From contig OZ245888.1 of the NCBI GenBank assembly GCA_965229565.1, positions 2,046,001 to 2,110,000 of the forward strand: 64,000 bases of DNA, in the 5' to 3' direction. Source of the stretch: JANQNX01 sp040217095 (GTDB lineage: Bacteria > Pseudomonadota > Gammaproteobacteria > Eutrophobiales > Eutrophobiaceae). Positions 18,012 to 27,511 of the stretch are shown in pieces (positions within the stretch are counted from its first letter, which is position 1; each line of letters begins with the position of its first letter). Made by a program: the position numbers and the translations under genes. Under the pieces are notes generated by a model. It searched no databases. It was not told the DNA's origin and saw only the letters and a list, made by a program, of their open reading frames with translations.

Positions 18012-20660
18012 GTGACCCACTCAACCAACACCCTGCTTTTCAACAAGACGAATTTTCGGCGTGCGCTGAAACAGTCGCGATCACCCCTGCCTGTTTTCAA
18101 GAAGGGCCTGCAAACAGGTTATGACTACCTGATTACCCTGTTCAAATCAGGCGAGGATATAGAGTCCATCGTTGACAAGCAGGTTTATCTCATCGACCAG
18201 TTATTGAGCCACGCCTGGGACCTCTTTGTCGATACAGACAAGTTCTGCCTTGTTGCAGTTGGCGGTTATGGCAGGCAGGAATTAATACTGAATTCAGACA
18301 TCGATCTGATGATACTCGAGAAGGCCCGAACCAGGCAGGAAGATAAAAAACAACTGGAACAGTTCCTGGTATTCCTGTGGGATTTTGGCCTCGAGGTTGG
18401 TCACAGCGTCAGGACGGTCAAGGAGTGTCAGCAGGAGGCCAAGAAAGATATCACGGTCATTACCAACGTGATGGAATCCCGCTTTTTATGCGGCAGCCGC
18501 GATTTGCACGAGAGCATGCTGAAAGCGATATCGCCGAACAAGATTTGGCCTACCAGGAAGTTTTTCGCTGCCAAGCTTGCCGAGCAGCAGGAACGTCACG
18601 AAAAATACAGTGACTCTGCTCATAAACTGGAACCCAACATAAAGGAATCTCCCGGCGGCCTCAGGGATATTCAAATGATTGGCTGGGTCATCCTGCGACA
18701 TTTCGACACCATTGATATCAAGACGCTGGTAAAGAAACGCTTTTTAACCGCTGATGAATTCAAACTGCTGGTTAACGGCAGAAACTTTATCTGGCGAATA
18801 CGGTTCGCCCTGCACATGCTCAACGATCGTCGCGAGGACCGCCTGCTATTTGAATACCAGCGTAACGTGGCAGAACAACTGGGTTTTAACGGCGAAGGCA
18901 ATAGCGGTATTGAGGAGTTCATGAAACTCTTTTTTATTACTATTCGCGATATCAGTCGCCTGAACGAGATGCTGTTACAGCATTTCGAGGAAGTCATTAT
19001 CTTTGGGAAACGCAAAGACAAGATCATCCCGATAAATGCTCGCTTCCAGAAACGCAACGATTACATTGAAATCAGGAACAAGAATGTCTTCGTCAAGCAG
19101 CCATTTGCGTTGCTGGAACTGTTCCTGGTCATGCAACAGGACCCCAAGATCAAGGGCGTTCGAGCCAGCACCATACGTGCTGTGCGCGATCACCTGTACC
19201 TGATTAAGAACCGCTATCGACAGGATATACGCAATCGCAGCCTGTTCATGGAGATCATCAAGCAACCGAACCTGGTAGGACACAGGTTACGACAGATGCA
19301 TCGCTACGGCGTACTGGGCGCCTACCTGCCCGAGTTTGCCAAGATAGAAGGACTGATGCAGTTCGACATGTTTCACATCTATACCGTCGACGAGCATACC
19401 CTGACCGTGATCAAGAACATGCGTCGATTCGGCCTGGATGAGTCAGAGGAATCCTTCCCCCTATGTCATGAGATCGTTACCAAAAAATTGCCAAAGCTGG
19501 AATTGCTTTACCTGGCGGGACTGTTTCATGATATCGCCAAGGGACGTGGCGGTGACCATTCAAAACTTGGCGCCAAGGATGCGATCGATTTTTGCAAGCG
19601 CCATTCGCTCAGTGACTTTGATGCAAAACTGGTCGGCTGGTTGGTAGAAAATCACCTGTTAATGTCACGTACAGCGCAGCGCGAAGACCTTGACGATCCG
19701 GAAATCATCAGAAATTTTGCCAACAAGATTCGGGATGAGATACATCTTAACTACCTGCATGCACTCACCATAGCCGACATTTGCGCAACTAACCCGGATC
19801 TCTGGAACAGCTGGAAAGGTACACTACTTACCAAACTCTATCGCAGAACAGTGCGTGAATTGCGCCAGGGCAAGGAAGTGCCCATATTAAAAAATGCAAG
19901 GGTCAAGGACATCAAGGAAGAAGTGCTCGTACTGCTGGAGGACAAGGGCCTGAAGCAGGTCCTCATTGAGGACATCTGGAAGACATTTCCGCAGGAATAT
20001 TACCTGCGCCATGACAAGGAGGAAATAGTCTGGCATATCGACGGCATTATCAAGCACAAGGATAAAAACAGGCCGCTGGTCATGGTAAAAAATTCTTCAG
20101 GCCGCGGCGGTAGTCTCATCTTTGTTTACATGAAGAACCGGGACCATATTTTTGCCACCACGACCAAGATTATCGAACAACTGGGACTCAACGTCGTTGA
20201 TGCGAAAATCATCAACAGTAAAAAAGACTATACCCTCGATACCTACGTGGTGCTCGAAGATGACAATAACCTGGTGCGCGGCCGTGAACGACAACTAGAG
20301 ATACAACAGCGAATACTGCAGGCACTGGAAAAAAGTGATGAATTACCGACTTTAACCAACTGGGTAGAAAGCAGACAGCTAAAGAGTTTTGATATTCCGA
20401 CCCAGGTAATCTTCAACCAGGATGAAAAAAATAACCGCACCATCATGGAAGTGTTGACGATTGATCGGCCGGGAGTACTATCACGCATCGGCACGGCAAT
20501 GGCTCATTGCGGTGTAAGACTCCTGGGGGCAAAGATTGCGACACTGGGAGAACGTGCAGAAGATATTTTTTATATTCGCGACAAGAACAACGAGCCTGTT
20601 GTTAACGAACTCAAATTCGAGTGTCTGAAAAACACGATCATAGAAACACTTTCGAAATAA
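18012..20660 (+). CDS. glnD: Bifunctional PII uridylyltransferase / uridylyl-removing enzyme
   Basis: GlnD senses glutamine and adds or removes UMP on PII proteins, controlling nitrogen assimilation. The 882 residues match the family (890 in E. coli). The nucleotidyltransferase motif GGYGRQELILNSDIDLM starts at residue 84, with catalytic Asp96 and Asp98. The HD domain for UMP removal includes His506-Asp507 (GLFHDIAKGRGGDHS). Two C-terminal ACT domains start near residues 700 (GSLIFVYMKNRDHIF) and 811 (MEVLTIDRPGVLSRIG). The start is GTG, with a poor ribosome-binding site, 6 bp after map, so expression probably depends on read-through from map. Confidence 0.97.
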   Translation: MTHSTNTLLFNKTNFRRALKQSRSPLPVFKKGLQTGYDYLITLFKSGEDIESIVDKQVYLIDQLLSHAWDLFVDTDKFCLVAVGGYGRQELILNSDIDLMILEKARTRQEDKKQLEQFLVFLWDFGLEVGHSVRTVKECQQEAKKDITVITNVMESRFLCGSRDLHESMLKAISPNKIWPTRKFFAAKLAEQQERHEKYSDSAHKLEPNIKESPGGLRDIQMIGWVILRHFDTIDIKTLVKKRFLTADEFKLLVNGRNFIWRIRFALHMLNDRREDRLLFEYQRNVAEQLGFNGEGNSGIEEFMKLFFITIRDISRLNEMLLQHFEEVIIFGKRKDKIIPINARFQKRNDYIEIRNKNVFVKQPFALLELFLVMQQDPKIKGVRASTIRAVRDHLYLIKNRYRQDIRNRSLFMEIIKQPNLVGHRLRQMHRYGVLGAYLPEFAKIEGLMQFDMFHIYTVDEHTLTVIKNMRRFGLDESEESFPLCHEIVTKKLPKLELLYLAGLFHDIAKGRGGDHSKLGAKDAIDFCKRHSLSDFDAKLVGWLVENHLLMSRTAQREDLDDPEIIRNFANKIRDEIHLNYLHALTIADICATNPDLWNSWKGTLLTKLYRRTVRELRQGKEVPILKNARVKDIKEEVLVLLEDKGLKQVLIEDIWKTFPQEYYLRHDKEEIVWHIDGIIKHKDKNRPLVMVKNSSGRGGSLIFVYMKNRDHIFATTTKIIEQLGLNVVDAKIINSKKDYTLDTYVVLEDDNNLVRGRERQLEIQQRILQALEKSDELPTLTNWVESRQLKSFDIPTQVIFNQDEKNNRTIMEVLTIDRPGVLSRIGTAMAHCGVRLLGAKIATLGERAEDIFYIRDKNNEPVVNELKFECLKNTIIETLSK

Positions 20661-20673
20661 ACCTGCTATAGCG

Positions 20674-21333
20674 ATGGCCAGCACCCCCGCCAACGAACAG
20701 GAGTTGTATGAACGGTCACAGTTATTGGCCGGCTGCAGTTTGCAACAACTTGCAAACCAGCTTAACGAGTCCGTCCCCGCCAGTTTGCACCAGGCCAAGG
20801 GCTGGCTTGGTACCTTGCTGGAAAAAAAACTTGGTGCGACTGCTGGTTCACTGCCGCAGCCTGATTTCCCGGAGCTCGGTATAGAGCTCAAAACCCTGCC
20901 CATCAATAGCAATGGCTTTCCCAGGGAGTCTACGTACGTGTGCGTCGTCCAACTGGGGCCGGCAAACCTGGGTAAATGGCACGATTCACTGGTGCGCAAA
21001 AAACTGTCGCGGGTCTTATGGATTCCTTATGAAGCAGATAGCAATATCCCTATTGGTGCCCGACGTATTGGCAACCCGGTATTGTGGGAACCCGACATTG
21101 AACAGGAACAACAACTGCGAGAGGATTGGCAAGAACTAACAGACATGATCGTACTCGGCAACATAGAACAAATATCTTCCAGCATGGGCAAATACCTGCA
21201 AATAAGACCCAAGGCCGCCAATGCCAGGATGACGACTACGGATCATAATCAACCCGACACAGGTTCAGTCACGTTGCCACGTGGATTTTATCTGCGTAGC
21301 CGCTTTACCGGACAAATCATTAATAACGTTTAA
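20674..21333 (+). CDS. mutH: DNA mismatch repair endonuclease MutH
   Basis: MutH nicks the unmethylated strand at hemimethylated GATC sites during methyl-directed mismatch repair. The 219-residue sequence has the type II nuclease-like core: Glu50, Asp64, Glu71 and Lys73 in PDFPELGIELKTLP, spaced exactly as Glu56, Asp70, Glu77 and Lys79 in E. coli. GWLGTLLEKKLGATAGS is a family segment. Presence implies a Dam-type methylation system elsewhere in the genome. It lies 13 bp after glnD and 6 bp before dusA. Confidence 0.96.
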   Translation: MASTPANEQELYERSQLLAGCSLQQLANQLNESVPASLHQAKGWLGTLLEKKLGATAGSLPQPDFPELGIELKTLPINSNGFPRESTYVCVVQLGPANLGKWHDSLVRKKLSRVLWIPYEADSNIPIGARRIGNPVLWEPDIEQEQQLREDWQELTDMIVLGNIEQISSSMGKYLQIRPKAANARMTTTDHNQPDTGSVTLPRGFYLRSRFTGQIINNV

Positions 21334-21339
21334 AAAGGC

Positions 21340-22326
21340 ATGTCACAACAGTTTACTCATCGCCTCTGTATTGCTCCCATGATGGATCATTCTGATCGTC
21401 ATTTTCGCTTCCTGATGCGACTTCTATCCAGGCATGCCGTGCTTTACACCGAGATGATTACTACCGGTGCCCTGCTGCATGGTGACCGGCAACGATTCCT
21501 GAAATTTAACCCGGTCGAGCACCCGGTTGCCATACAACTTGGCGGCAGTGATCCCACGCAACTTGCCAGTTGTGCTGTGCTGGCCGAAGATGAAGGCTAT
21601 GATGAAATCAATCTGAATATCGGTTGTCCCAGCGACCGGGTACAAAATGGGCAGTTTGGTGCCTGCCTGATGTCTAATCCCCGACTCGTTGCAGATTGTG
21701 TTGCGTCGATAAACGCGAAAGTAAAAATACCGGTTACTGTCAAAACCCGTATCGGTATCGATAATGATGATGACTACGGTTTCCTGCAGAACTTTATCTC
21801 GCAAGTGGGCGCGGCAGGCTGTGATACGTTCATCATCCATGCACGCAAGGCCATACTGTCAGGACTCAGCCCCAAAGAGAACAGGGAGATACCACCCCTG
21901 AATTACCCGCGTGTGCACCAGGTCAAGCAGGAATTTCCCGGATTTAATATCGTTCTCAACGGTGGACTGACGACCTCGCAACAGGTACAGCGAGAACTCG
22001 CACATATTGATGGCGTGATGATTGGGCGTGCCGCGTACCAGAACCCCTACTGGCTGGCGAGGCTGGAGCAGCTGTTATTCCACAAGGATGTCGAGATCCC
22101 GTCCAGGGAATTTATATATAAGACTTACTGCGAGTACATGCTGGAGCAGGCACAGCGAGGAGAGCGTCTGAAAAACATGTCTCGCCATATTATCGGCCTG
22201 TTCCAGTCACAACCCGGTGCCCGGCAATTTCGCCGAATCCTTTCCTCCAGCCACGCGGAAGCAGAAAAAAACGGCGCTGACATACTGGAACGAGCCCTGG
22301 ATTCGGTCTCCTGCATTACCGAATGA
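21340..22326 (+). CDS. dusA: tRNA-dihydrouridine(20/20a) synthase
   Basis: DusA reduces uridine to dihydrouridine in the D-loop of tRNA using FMN and NADPH. The 328-residue protein starts with IAPMMDHSDRHFR. EINLNIGCPSDRVQNGQFG leads to the catalytic Cys109 (GACLM), which protonates the base. FNIVLNGGLTT and DGVMIGRAAYQNPY are the FMN-binding segments of the family. The variant SDRVQNGQFGACLM is characteristic of the DusA subgroup rather than DusB or DusC. It is in a plus-strand run with mutH. Confidence 0.95.
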   Translation: MSQQFTHRLCIAPMMDHSDRHFRFLMRLLSRHAVLYTEMITTGALLHGDRQRFLKFNPVEHPVAIQLGGSDPTQLASCAVLAEDEGYDEINLNIGCPSDRVQNGQFGACLMSNPRLVADCVASINAKVKIPVTVKTRIGIDNDDDYGFLQNFISQVGAAGCDTFIIHARKAILSGLSPKENREIPPLNYPRVHQVKQEFPGFNIVLNGGLTTSQQVQRELAHIDGVMIGRAAYQNPYWLARLEQLLFHKDVEIPSREFIYKTYCEYMLEQAQRGERLKNMSRHIIGLFQSQPGARQFRRILSSSHAEAEKNGADILERALDSVSCITE

Positions 22327-22344
22327 CGCAACTATGCGTATAAT
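22316..22344 (+). promoter_or_regulatory. Possible sigma-70 promoter upstream of the FKBP gene
   Basis: A perfect TATAAT at 22339-22344 lies 17 bases after TTACCG (22316-22321), just past the dusA stop. The -35 matches the consensus in three of six positions. It would produce a leader of about 60 bases before the FKBP-type gene, whose ribosome-binding site is GAGGA about 7 bases before its start. Confidence 0.45.
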
Positions 22345-22411
22345 GACGGGTCGTATTTACAAGTAGTAGTCGCCCCCCAGCACTAATTACCAAAAAAAAT
22401 CGAGGATCTTT

Positions 22412-23086
22412 ATGAAGATAATGAATTACATAGTGGCGTTGATGCTGATGGCAAGCAGCCTCAACGTCCTGGCAGAAGTTAAACCCGAAAGCGACAGGGA
22501 AAAACTCAGTTATTCCATGGGTATTTTCTTTGGGCAAACCGTTACACGCCAGAACATCGATGTGGATATCCCCGCTTTCATCCAGGCCGTGGAAGATGTA
22601 CTAAGTAATAAAGAACTGAAACTGGACATGGACGAAATGCAACAGATCCTGAGCGCCTACCAGCAAAAAGAACAGGAACAGCGTTCACAGAAAGCCAGCT
22701 CCAACCTGGAAGAAGGCGAACAATATCTTGCTGAAAACAAGGCGCGCGATGGAGTGGTTGAGCTGGACAGTGGCCTGCAATACAAGGTAATTGAAAAAGG
22801 CGAAGGGGCCAGTCCCGAGGCCGATGACACTGTTGTCGTCCACTACAGGGGCACCCTGCTTGATGGTACCGAATTTGACAGTTCCTACTCCCGCGGTGAA
22901 CCTGCTGCGCTGGGCGTAAATCGCGTTATCAAGGGTTGGCAGGAAGCATTGCAGCTTATGAAGGTCGGCTCTAAATGGCAAATCGCGGTCCCCGCGGAAC
23001 TGGCTTACGGCGATCGTGGTGCCGGCAATGTCATTGGTCCAAACTCGACCCTGCTTTTTGATATCGAGTTACTTGAGATCCAGTAA
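22412..23086 (+). CDS. Periplasmic FKBP-type peptidyl-prolyl isomerase (Mip/FkpA-like)
   Basis: This catalyses prolyl isomerisation and assists folding of exported proteins. The 224-residue protein has a signal peptide (about residues 1-21) followed by a helical dimerisation domain (LSYSMGIFFGQTVTRQNIDV, about 30-110). The FKBP domain spans about 125-224 (VVVHYRGTLLDGTEFDSSY, VIKGWQEALQLMKVGSKW, GAGNVIGPNSTLLFDIEL). This is the Mip/FkpA/FklB architecture. It is likely soluble in the periplasm, since no lipobox cysteine is seen. The start could be Met4 (MNYIV) instead. Confidence 0.93.
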   Translation: MKIMNYIVALMLMASSLNVLAEVKPESDREKLSYSMGIFFGQTVTRQNIDVDIPAFIQAVEDVLSNKELKLDMDEMQQILSAYQQKEQEQRSQKASSNLEEGEQYLAENKARDGVVELDSGLQYKVIEKGEGASPEADDTVVVHYRGTLLDGTEFDSSYSRGEPAALGVNRVIKGWQEALQLMKVGSKWQIAVPAELAYGDRGAGNVIGPNSTLLFDIELLEIQ

Positions 23087-23126
23087 CAAAAGTAATGCTC
23101 GTTCCGTTGAATGAAACCGTAATCCA

Positions 23127-23573
23127 ATGTCGTTATTTTCAGTTTTCAAATTTATGATGCCCCTGGTACTAGCCACCTGCATAGCCGGTGGCGTCCAGGC
23201 CTCACCGACACAGGCACTTTCGTCGTTTGAGGCTGTCACAAATATGTACGAGGCAGGCAATTACGATGAGACCATTGCCTTGTTAACAGATGCAATTGTG
23301 ACTGAGCCTGACAATGCGGCCTATCATCATCTGCTGGCTAAAAGTTATGGCCGATCGGCCCAGCAAGTTAGCTGGTTAAAGGCCATCGAGTATGCCCGGA
23401 AAACCCGCACTCACCTGGAAATTGCGGTAAAACTGGAAGCAAACAACCTGGTCTATCTTGATGATTTAATGGATTATTATCTTGAAGCACCGGTATTTTT
23501 GGGTGGAAGCAAGCGTAAGGCAGACGAAATAGCGACAAGGATTAGTCAACTCAGACAACTGAGCCAAATCTGA
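23127..23573 (+). CDS. Secreted TPR-like protein of unknown function
   Basis: This 148-residue protein has a hydrophobic signal-like N-terminus ending near VQASPT and then TPR-like helices (MYEAGNYDETIALLTDAIV, PDNAAYHHLLAKSYG). A YLEAPVFLGGSKRKADEI segment near the end recalls a motif seen in other TPR-containing envelope proteins. No enzyme motif. It lies between the FKBP gene and prc, so a role in envelope protein quality control is possible but unproven. Confidence 0.75.
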   Translation: MSLFSVFKFMMPLVLATCIAGGVQASPTQALSSFEAVTNMYEAGNYDETIALLTDAIVTEPDNAAYHHLLAKSYGRSAQQVSWLKAIEYARKTRTHLEIAVKLEANNLVYLDDLMDYYLEAPVFLGGSKRKADEIATRISQLRQLSQI

Positions 23574-23692
23574 ATATTGCATGGCGGTTTGTGAAATGTC
23601 GCCTGTATTTATCTGGTGACAGGCATTTGCTGGCATTAGATACTAATATTAATGCTGGTTAAGGCACTGAAACCAGTGGCCATCAACACTAT

Positions 23693-25840
23693 ATGACTTT
23701 GAAGATAATGACCAAAAAATCACCTATAGCCTCCCTGCTACTGGCACTGGTATTCAGTGCTGCCAGCCACGCTGAATATCAACCAGTAAAACTATCCGAG
23801 TTGCAACCAGAGGCCAAGCACATACGTGCCAGTGAACTGATTACCCATATCCTGACTACGTACCATTACAAGAAGATGGAACTGGATGATGAATTATCCG
23901 CGTCTATCTACGATCACTATCTTGAAAACCTGGATCAGAACCGCGTTTATTTTCTGCAGGCAGATGCCGACGAATTCGAAAAATACCGGTACCGTATTGA
24001 TGATGCTATCAAGAATTCCAACCTCGACCCTGCCTTTGAAATATTCAAACGTTATCGTCAACGCGTTGATGAGAGAATCAGTTACGCCCTTGATACGCTC
24101 AATTACAACTTCAGTTTTGACAAGGACGAATCGTTTCTATTCGACCGACGTGAAGCCGACTGGGCAAAAGACAACGGCGAGTTAAACGAGATCTGGCGCA
24201 AACGAGTAAAAAATGATTTCCTTAACCTGAAACTGGCAGGAAAGGAATCCGATGAAATAAAAGAAACACTGACCAAGCGTTATTCGCGAATACGAAACAG
24301 CACGTTTCAATTGAATGCCAGCGATGTCTTTCAATCTTTTATCAATGCTTACACGACTTCGGTAGAACCTCATACTGCCTATTTTTCTCCAAGAACTTCG
24401 GAAAATTTTGATATCAGCATGCGCCTGTCACTGGAAGGTATAGGTGCGGTACTACGTGCCGAAAGTGATTACACCCAGGTAGTCAAGGTAATCACCGGGG
24501 GGCCGGCCGACATCAGCGGACAGGTAAACGTGGATGACAAGATCATCGCGGTAGGACAACAGGGCAGCAAGGAAATGGTTGATGTTATTGGCTGGCGACT
24601 GGACGACGTGGTTGACCTGATTCGCGGACCAAAAGGAACAAAAATACGCCTGGAGTTATTACCAAAGGGCATTGGTGTCGAGGGCCCATCCAGGACTGTG
24701 ACCCTTACCCGTGACAAGATTAAACTGGAGGAACAGGACGCCAGTTCAAAGATTATTGAATTACCCGAGACCCAGTCAAAGATAGGCGTTATTAACATAC
24801 CGACTTTTTATATTGACTTTGCCGCGCAGGCCGAGGGTGATAAAAATTATAAAAGTACCTCGCGCGATGTAAGAAAATTGATAACAAGCATGCAGACCAA
24901 GGGCATTGACGGCCTGATCATTGACCTGCGGGGTAATGGTGGCGGCTCACTGTCTGAAGCACTGGAATTAACCGGATTATTTATTGATCGGGGTCCTGTA
25001 GTTCAAACCAAGGATGCCTCTGGCAGAGTGGATATTAATTACGATCCGGAGCCTGGCATCGTTTATCCGGGACCACTGGCAGTACTTGTTGATGGCGACA
25101 GTGCTTCTGCTTCTGAAATCTTCGCCGGTGCCATACAGGATTATCGACGCGGTATCATTATTGGCGAGCCTACATTTGGCAAGGGCACGGTTCAGAACGT
25201 GATAGATCTGAATCGCTTTATCAAGGACAGCGATGATGACCATGGACGTCTAAAGACGACCATCGCGCAATTCTTTCGTGTCAGCGGCGGAAGCAACCAG
25301 TATAAAGGCGTTGTCCCGGATATTACTTTTCCTACAGTCATAGAATCAGATGAACAGGGTGAACGCGCTTATGAAAATGCCCTGCCCTGGGACAAGGTCA
25401 AACCGGCACGCTATTACCCCGCCAGTGCACCAATCGATATCTTTGAACTGGCACGACAGGAACATGAAAAACGAATCAAAAACGACGAGCTATTTCAATT
25501 ACTGATTGATGATATTGAGCTAAAGCGCGAGGCCAGTCAGAAAAAGGAAATCTCCCTGCTTGAAACCAGGCGTAAGCAGGAGCGCGAGAAGCTGGTTGCT
25601 GCCAAGAAGGAAATACAGAATGCCATGCGGGCAGCAAAAGGACTTCCACCTTTGACGGATGAAGAGATCGATGCTGCCGAAGAAGACGATGTTGAAAAGG
25701 AAGATGAGCCGCTTGATATCTTGCTACAGGAGACTGCTGAAATATTGCATGACCTGATAGTCCCCCCATCCAAGCAAAGTGTTGACACCCGTACGGTAGA
25801 AGCGCAAATACAGGCTACCGCACGGGAACACAATATGTAA
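23693..25840 (+). CDS. prc: Carboxy-terminal processing (tail-specific) protease Prc
   Basis: Prc degrades misfolded or ssrA-tagged periplasmic proteins and trims lipoproteins and cell-wall hydrolases. The 715-residue protein has a signal peptide, a helical N-terminal domain, a PDZ domain (near AVLRAESDYTQVVKVITGGP) and a peptidase S41 core. Catalytic Ser472 lies in DGDSASASEIF and the Lys partner Lys497 in GEPTFGKGTVQ, 25 residues apart as in E. coli (Ser452, Lys477). A C-terminal DUF3340-like helical part follows. Slightly longer than the 682-residue E. coli enzyme. Confidence 0.96.
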   Translation: MTLKIMTKKSPIASLLLALVFSAASHAEYQPVKLSELQPEAKHIRASELITHILTTYHYKKMELDDELSASIYDHYLENLDQNRVYFLQADADEFEKYRYRIDDAIKNSNLDPAFEIFKRYRQRVDERISYALDTLNYNFSFDKDESFLFDRREADWAKDNGELNEIWRKRVKNDFLNLKLAGKESDEIKETLTKRYSRIRNSTFQLNASDVFQSFINAYTTSVEPHTAYFSPRTSENFDISMRLSLEGIGAVLRAESDYTQVVKVITGGPADISGQVNVDDKIIAVGQQGSKEMVDVIGWRLDDVVDLIRGPKGTKIRLELLPKGIGVEGPSRTVTLTRDKIKLEEQDASSKIIELPETQSKIGVINIPTFYIDFAAQAEGDKNYKSTSRDVRKLITSMQTKGIDGLIIDLRGNGGGSLSEALELTGLFIDRGPVVQTKDASGRVDINYDPEPGIVYPGPLAVLVDGDSASASEIFAGAIQDYRRGIIIGEPTFGKGTVQNVIDLNRFIKDSDDDHGRLKTTIAQFFRVSGGSNQYKGVVPDITFPTVIESDEQGERAYENALPWDKVKPARYYPASAPIDIFELARQEHEKRIKNDELFQLLIDDIELKREASQKKEISLLETRRKQEREKLVAAKKEIQNAMRAAKGLPPLTDEEIDAAEEDDVEKEDEPLDILLQETAEILHDLIVPPSKQSVDTRTVEAQIQATAREHNM

Positions 25841-25891
25841 TCATTCATTGACTAGTCGTTTACCTAGTCTTGTCCCGGCATTATTTTTGTA

Positions 25892-26938
25892 TTGTTTGAA
25901 GGGAGAACTGTTATTAAAAGTACACCCGCAACCCTGATCGAGGGCGACGGTATTGGTCCTGAAATACTGGATTCAACACTGGCTATTCTTGAAGCACTGG
26001 GCGCCAAGTTTGACTGGCAATGTTACAAGGCAGGAATGTCTGCATTCAATGATGACGGCGATCCGCTACCGGCAGCGATGCTGGACAACATCAGACAAAC
26101 CCGGCTGGCATTAAAGGCACCACTGGAAACCCCAATAGGACAGGGCTTTCGCTCGGCCAACGTACGTCTGCGGGAAGAATTCAAACTCTACGCCAATATT
26201 CGCCCGGCAGTATCTTACCTGCACTCCCGCCGTACCTACGACAAGACTGATATTGTACTCGTACGAGAAAACACAGAAGGGTTGTACGTGGGTGTTGAGC
26301 ATTTCATCCCTATTGATGATGACCCCAGGGCGGTCGCCGAGGCCTCGGGAATCATTACTCGCTCCGGTTGTCGCCGTATCGCTAAATTCACCTTCGACTA
26401 CGCGATAAAAAATAATCGTAAGAAAGTTACCATCGTTCACAAGGCCAATATATTAAAAAAACTGACTGGCCTGTTCCTGGAAACAGCGCGTCAGGTCAGT
26501 GAAGAGTACGAAGGCAGACTCATCATAGAAGACCGCATTGTGGACAATACCGCGATGCAACTGGTAATCAATCCATCGCAGTTCGATATGATATTAACGA
26601 CAAACATGTTCGGCGATATACTGTCCGATGAGATCGCCGGTCTGATTGGAGGACTGGGACTCGCACCAGGCGGTAATATCGGTAAAGATGCGGCCATCTT
26701 CGAGGCCGTACACGGTACGGCACCGGACATCGCTGGCAAGGGTATAGCCAATCCAACCGCGCTGCTGCTTGCATCAGCCATGATGCTGGACCACGTCGAC
26801 GAGAAACCGCTCGGTGACCGCTTGCGCAACGCTATTTCTATCTGCATGGAAAAGCCTGAAACCCGCACTGGCGATTTGAAGGGCACGGCTAACACAAAGG
26901 AATACACCAGGGCCGTCATTCAAAACCTGGATCCCTGA
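25892..26938 (+). CDS. NAD-type isocitrate dehydrogenase (start codon uncertain)
   Basis: This is a TCA-cycle decarboxylating dehydrogenase. Key residues are visible: the isocitrate-binding SANVRLR motif (S-x-N-x-x-L-R), the Asp pair in MFGDILSDEIAG, and HGTAPDIAGKG. In the last, Asp-Ile replaces the Lys-Tyr of NADP enzymes, which points to NAD specificity. Isopropylmalate dehydrogenase lacks the S-x-N motif, so that alternative is unlikely. The only usual start in frame is TTG at 25892, without a ribosome-binding site. A good GGGAG lies at 25901-25905, 7 bases before an in-frame ATT at 25913. The true start may be that ATT, trimming 7 residues. Confidence 0.9.
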   Translation: MFEGRTVIKSTPATLIEGDGIGPEILDSTLAILEALGAKFDWQCYKAGMSAFNDDGDPLPAAMLDNIRQTRLALKAPLETPIGQGFRSANVRLREEFKLYANIRPAVSYLHSRRTYDKTDIVLVRENTEGLYVGVEHFIPIDDDPRAVAEASGIITRSGCRRIAKFTFDYAIKNNRKKVTIVHKANILKKLTGLFLETARQVSEEYEGRLIIEDRIVDNTAMQLVINPSQFDMILTTNMFGDILSDEIAGLIGGLGLAPGGNIGKDAAIFEAVHGTAPDIAGKGIANPTALLLASAMMLDHVDEKPLGDRLRNAISICMEKPETRTGDLKGTANTKEYTRAVIQNLDP

Positions 26939-26980
26939 TCACGGCTGACAGTGGTGCCAATTACGGGAAAAAAGTAGGCA

Positions 26981-27511
26981 ATGCTGTACTACTTTTCCTA
27001 CGGTTCAAATATGTCTACCCGGCGCCTTAGGGCGAGGACACCGTCGGCCAGGAAGGTCAATAACGCCAGCCTTTCTCAACATCAATTACTATTCCATCAC
27101 GCCAGTGAAATCGATGGTTCGGCAAAATGTAATGCCTTGTATACCGGCAACCCGGTACATGTTGTACATGGCGTCTTGTTTGCTATAGACAAGCATGAAA
27201 AACCCGTACTCGATAAATGTGAGAGCCTTGGCATCGGCTACGAAGAAAAGTTTGTCAGCGTTGAGACAGTTGACGGTACTATAATTGAGGCCCTGACCTA
27301 TACGTCACTGCGCGTCAAAGAGGACCTCAAGCCATTCAGCTGGTACAAGCAACACGTATTACGAGGTGCTATAGAACACGGACTGCCCGAGGAATACCTG
27401 GTCAGTATTGATACAGTTGATTCCATTTTTGATAGCAACCAAACACGACACGAACAGGAACTGGCGGTCTATGATTCCAGTACTACCGGTTCGACATCAT
27501 CAGGGCATTGA
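26981..27511 (+). CDS. Gamma-glutamylcyclotransferase-fold protein
   Basis: This 176-residue protein belongs to the AIG2/GGCT fold, which cyclises gamma-glutamyl amines or related substrates. The N-terminal YFSYGSNMSTRRLRAR is the substrate-cradle motif. HVVHGVLFAIDKHEKPVLDKCESLG fits the middle of the fold (first 20 residues quoted here would suffice for a search). Substrate cannot be predicted. The last 43 bases overlap, tail to tail, the S9 peptidase on the other strand. The C-terminus (DSSTTGSTSSGH) is low-complexity and may be dispensable. Confidence 0.85.
   Translation: MLYYFSYGSNMSTRRLRARTPSARKVNNASLSQHQLLFHHASEIDGSAKCNALYTGNPVHVVHGVLFAIDKHEKPVLDKCESLGIGYEEKFVSVETVDGTIIEALTYTSLRVKEDLKPFSWYKQHVLRGAIEHGLPEEYLVSIDTVDSIFDSNQTRHEQELAVYDSSTTGSTSSGH

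Noticed and set aside
23610..23655. Inverted repeats GCCTGT/ACAGGC and GCATTA/TAATGC before prc
   Set aside because: Short stems with long spacers and no T run; may be chance.
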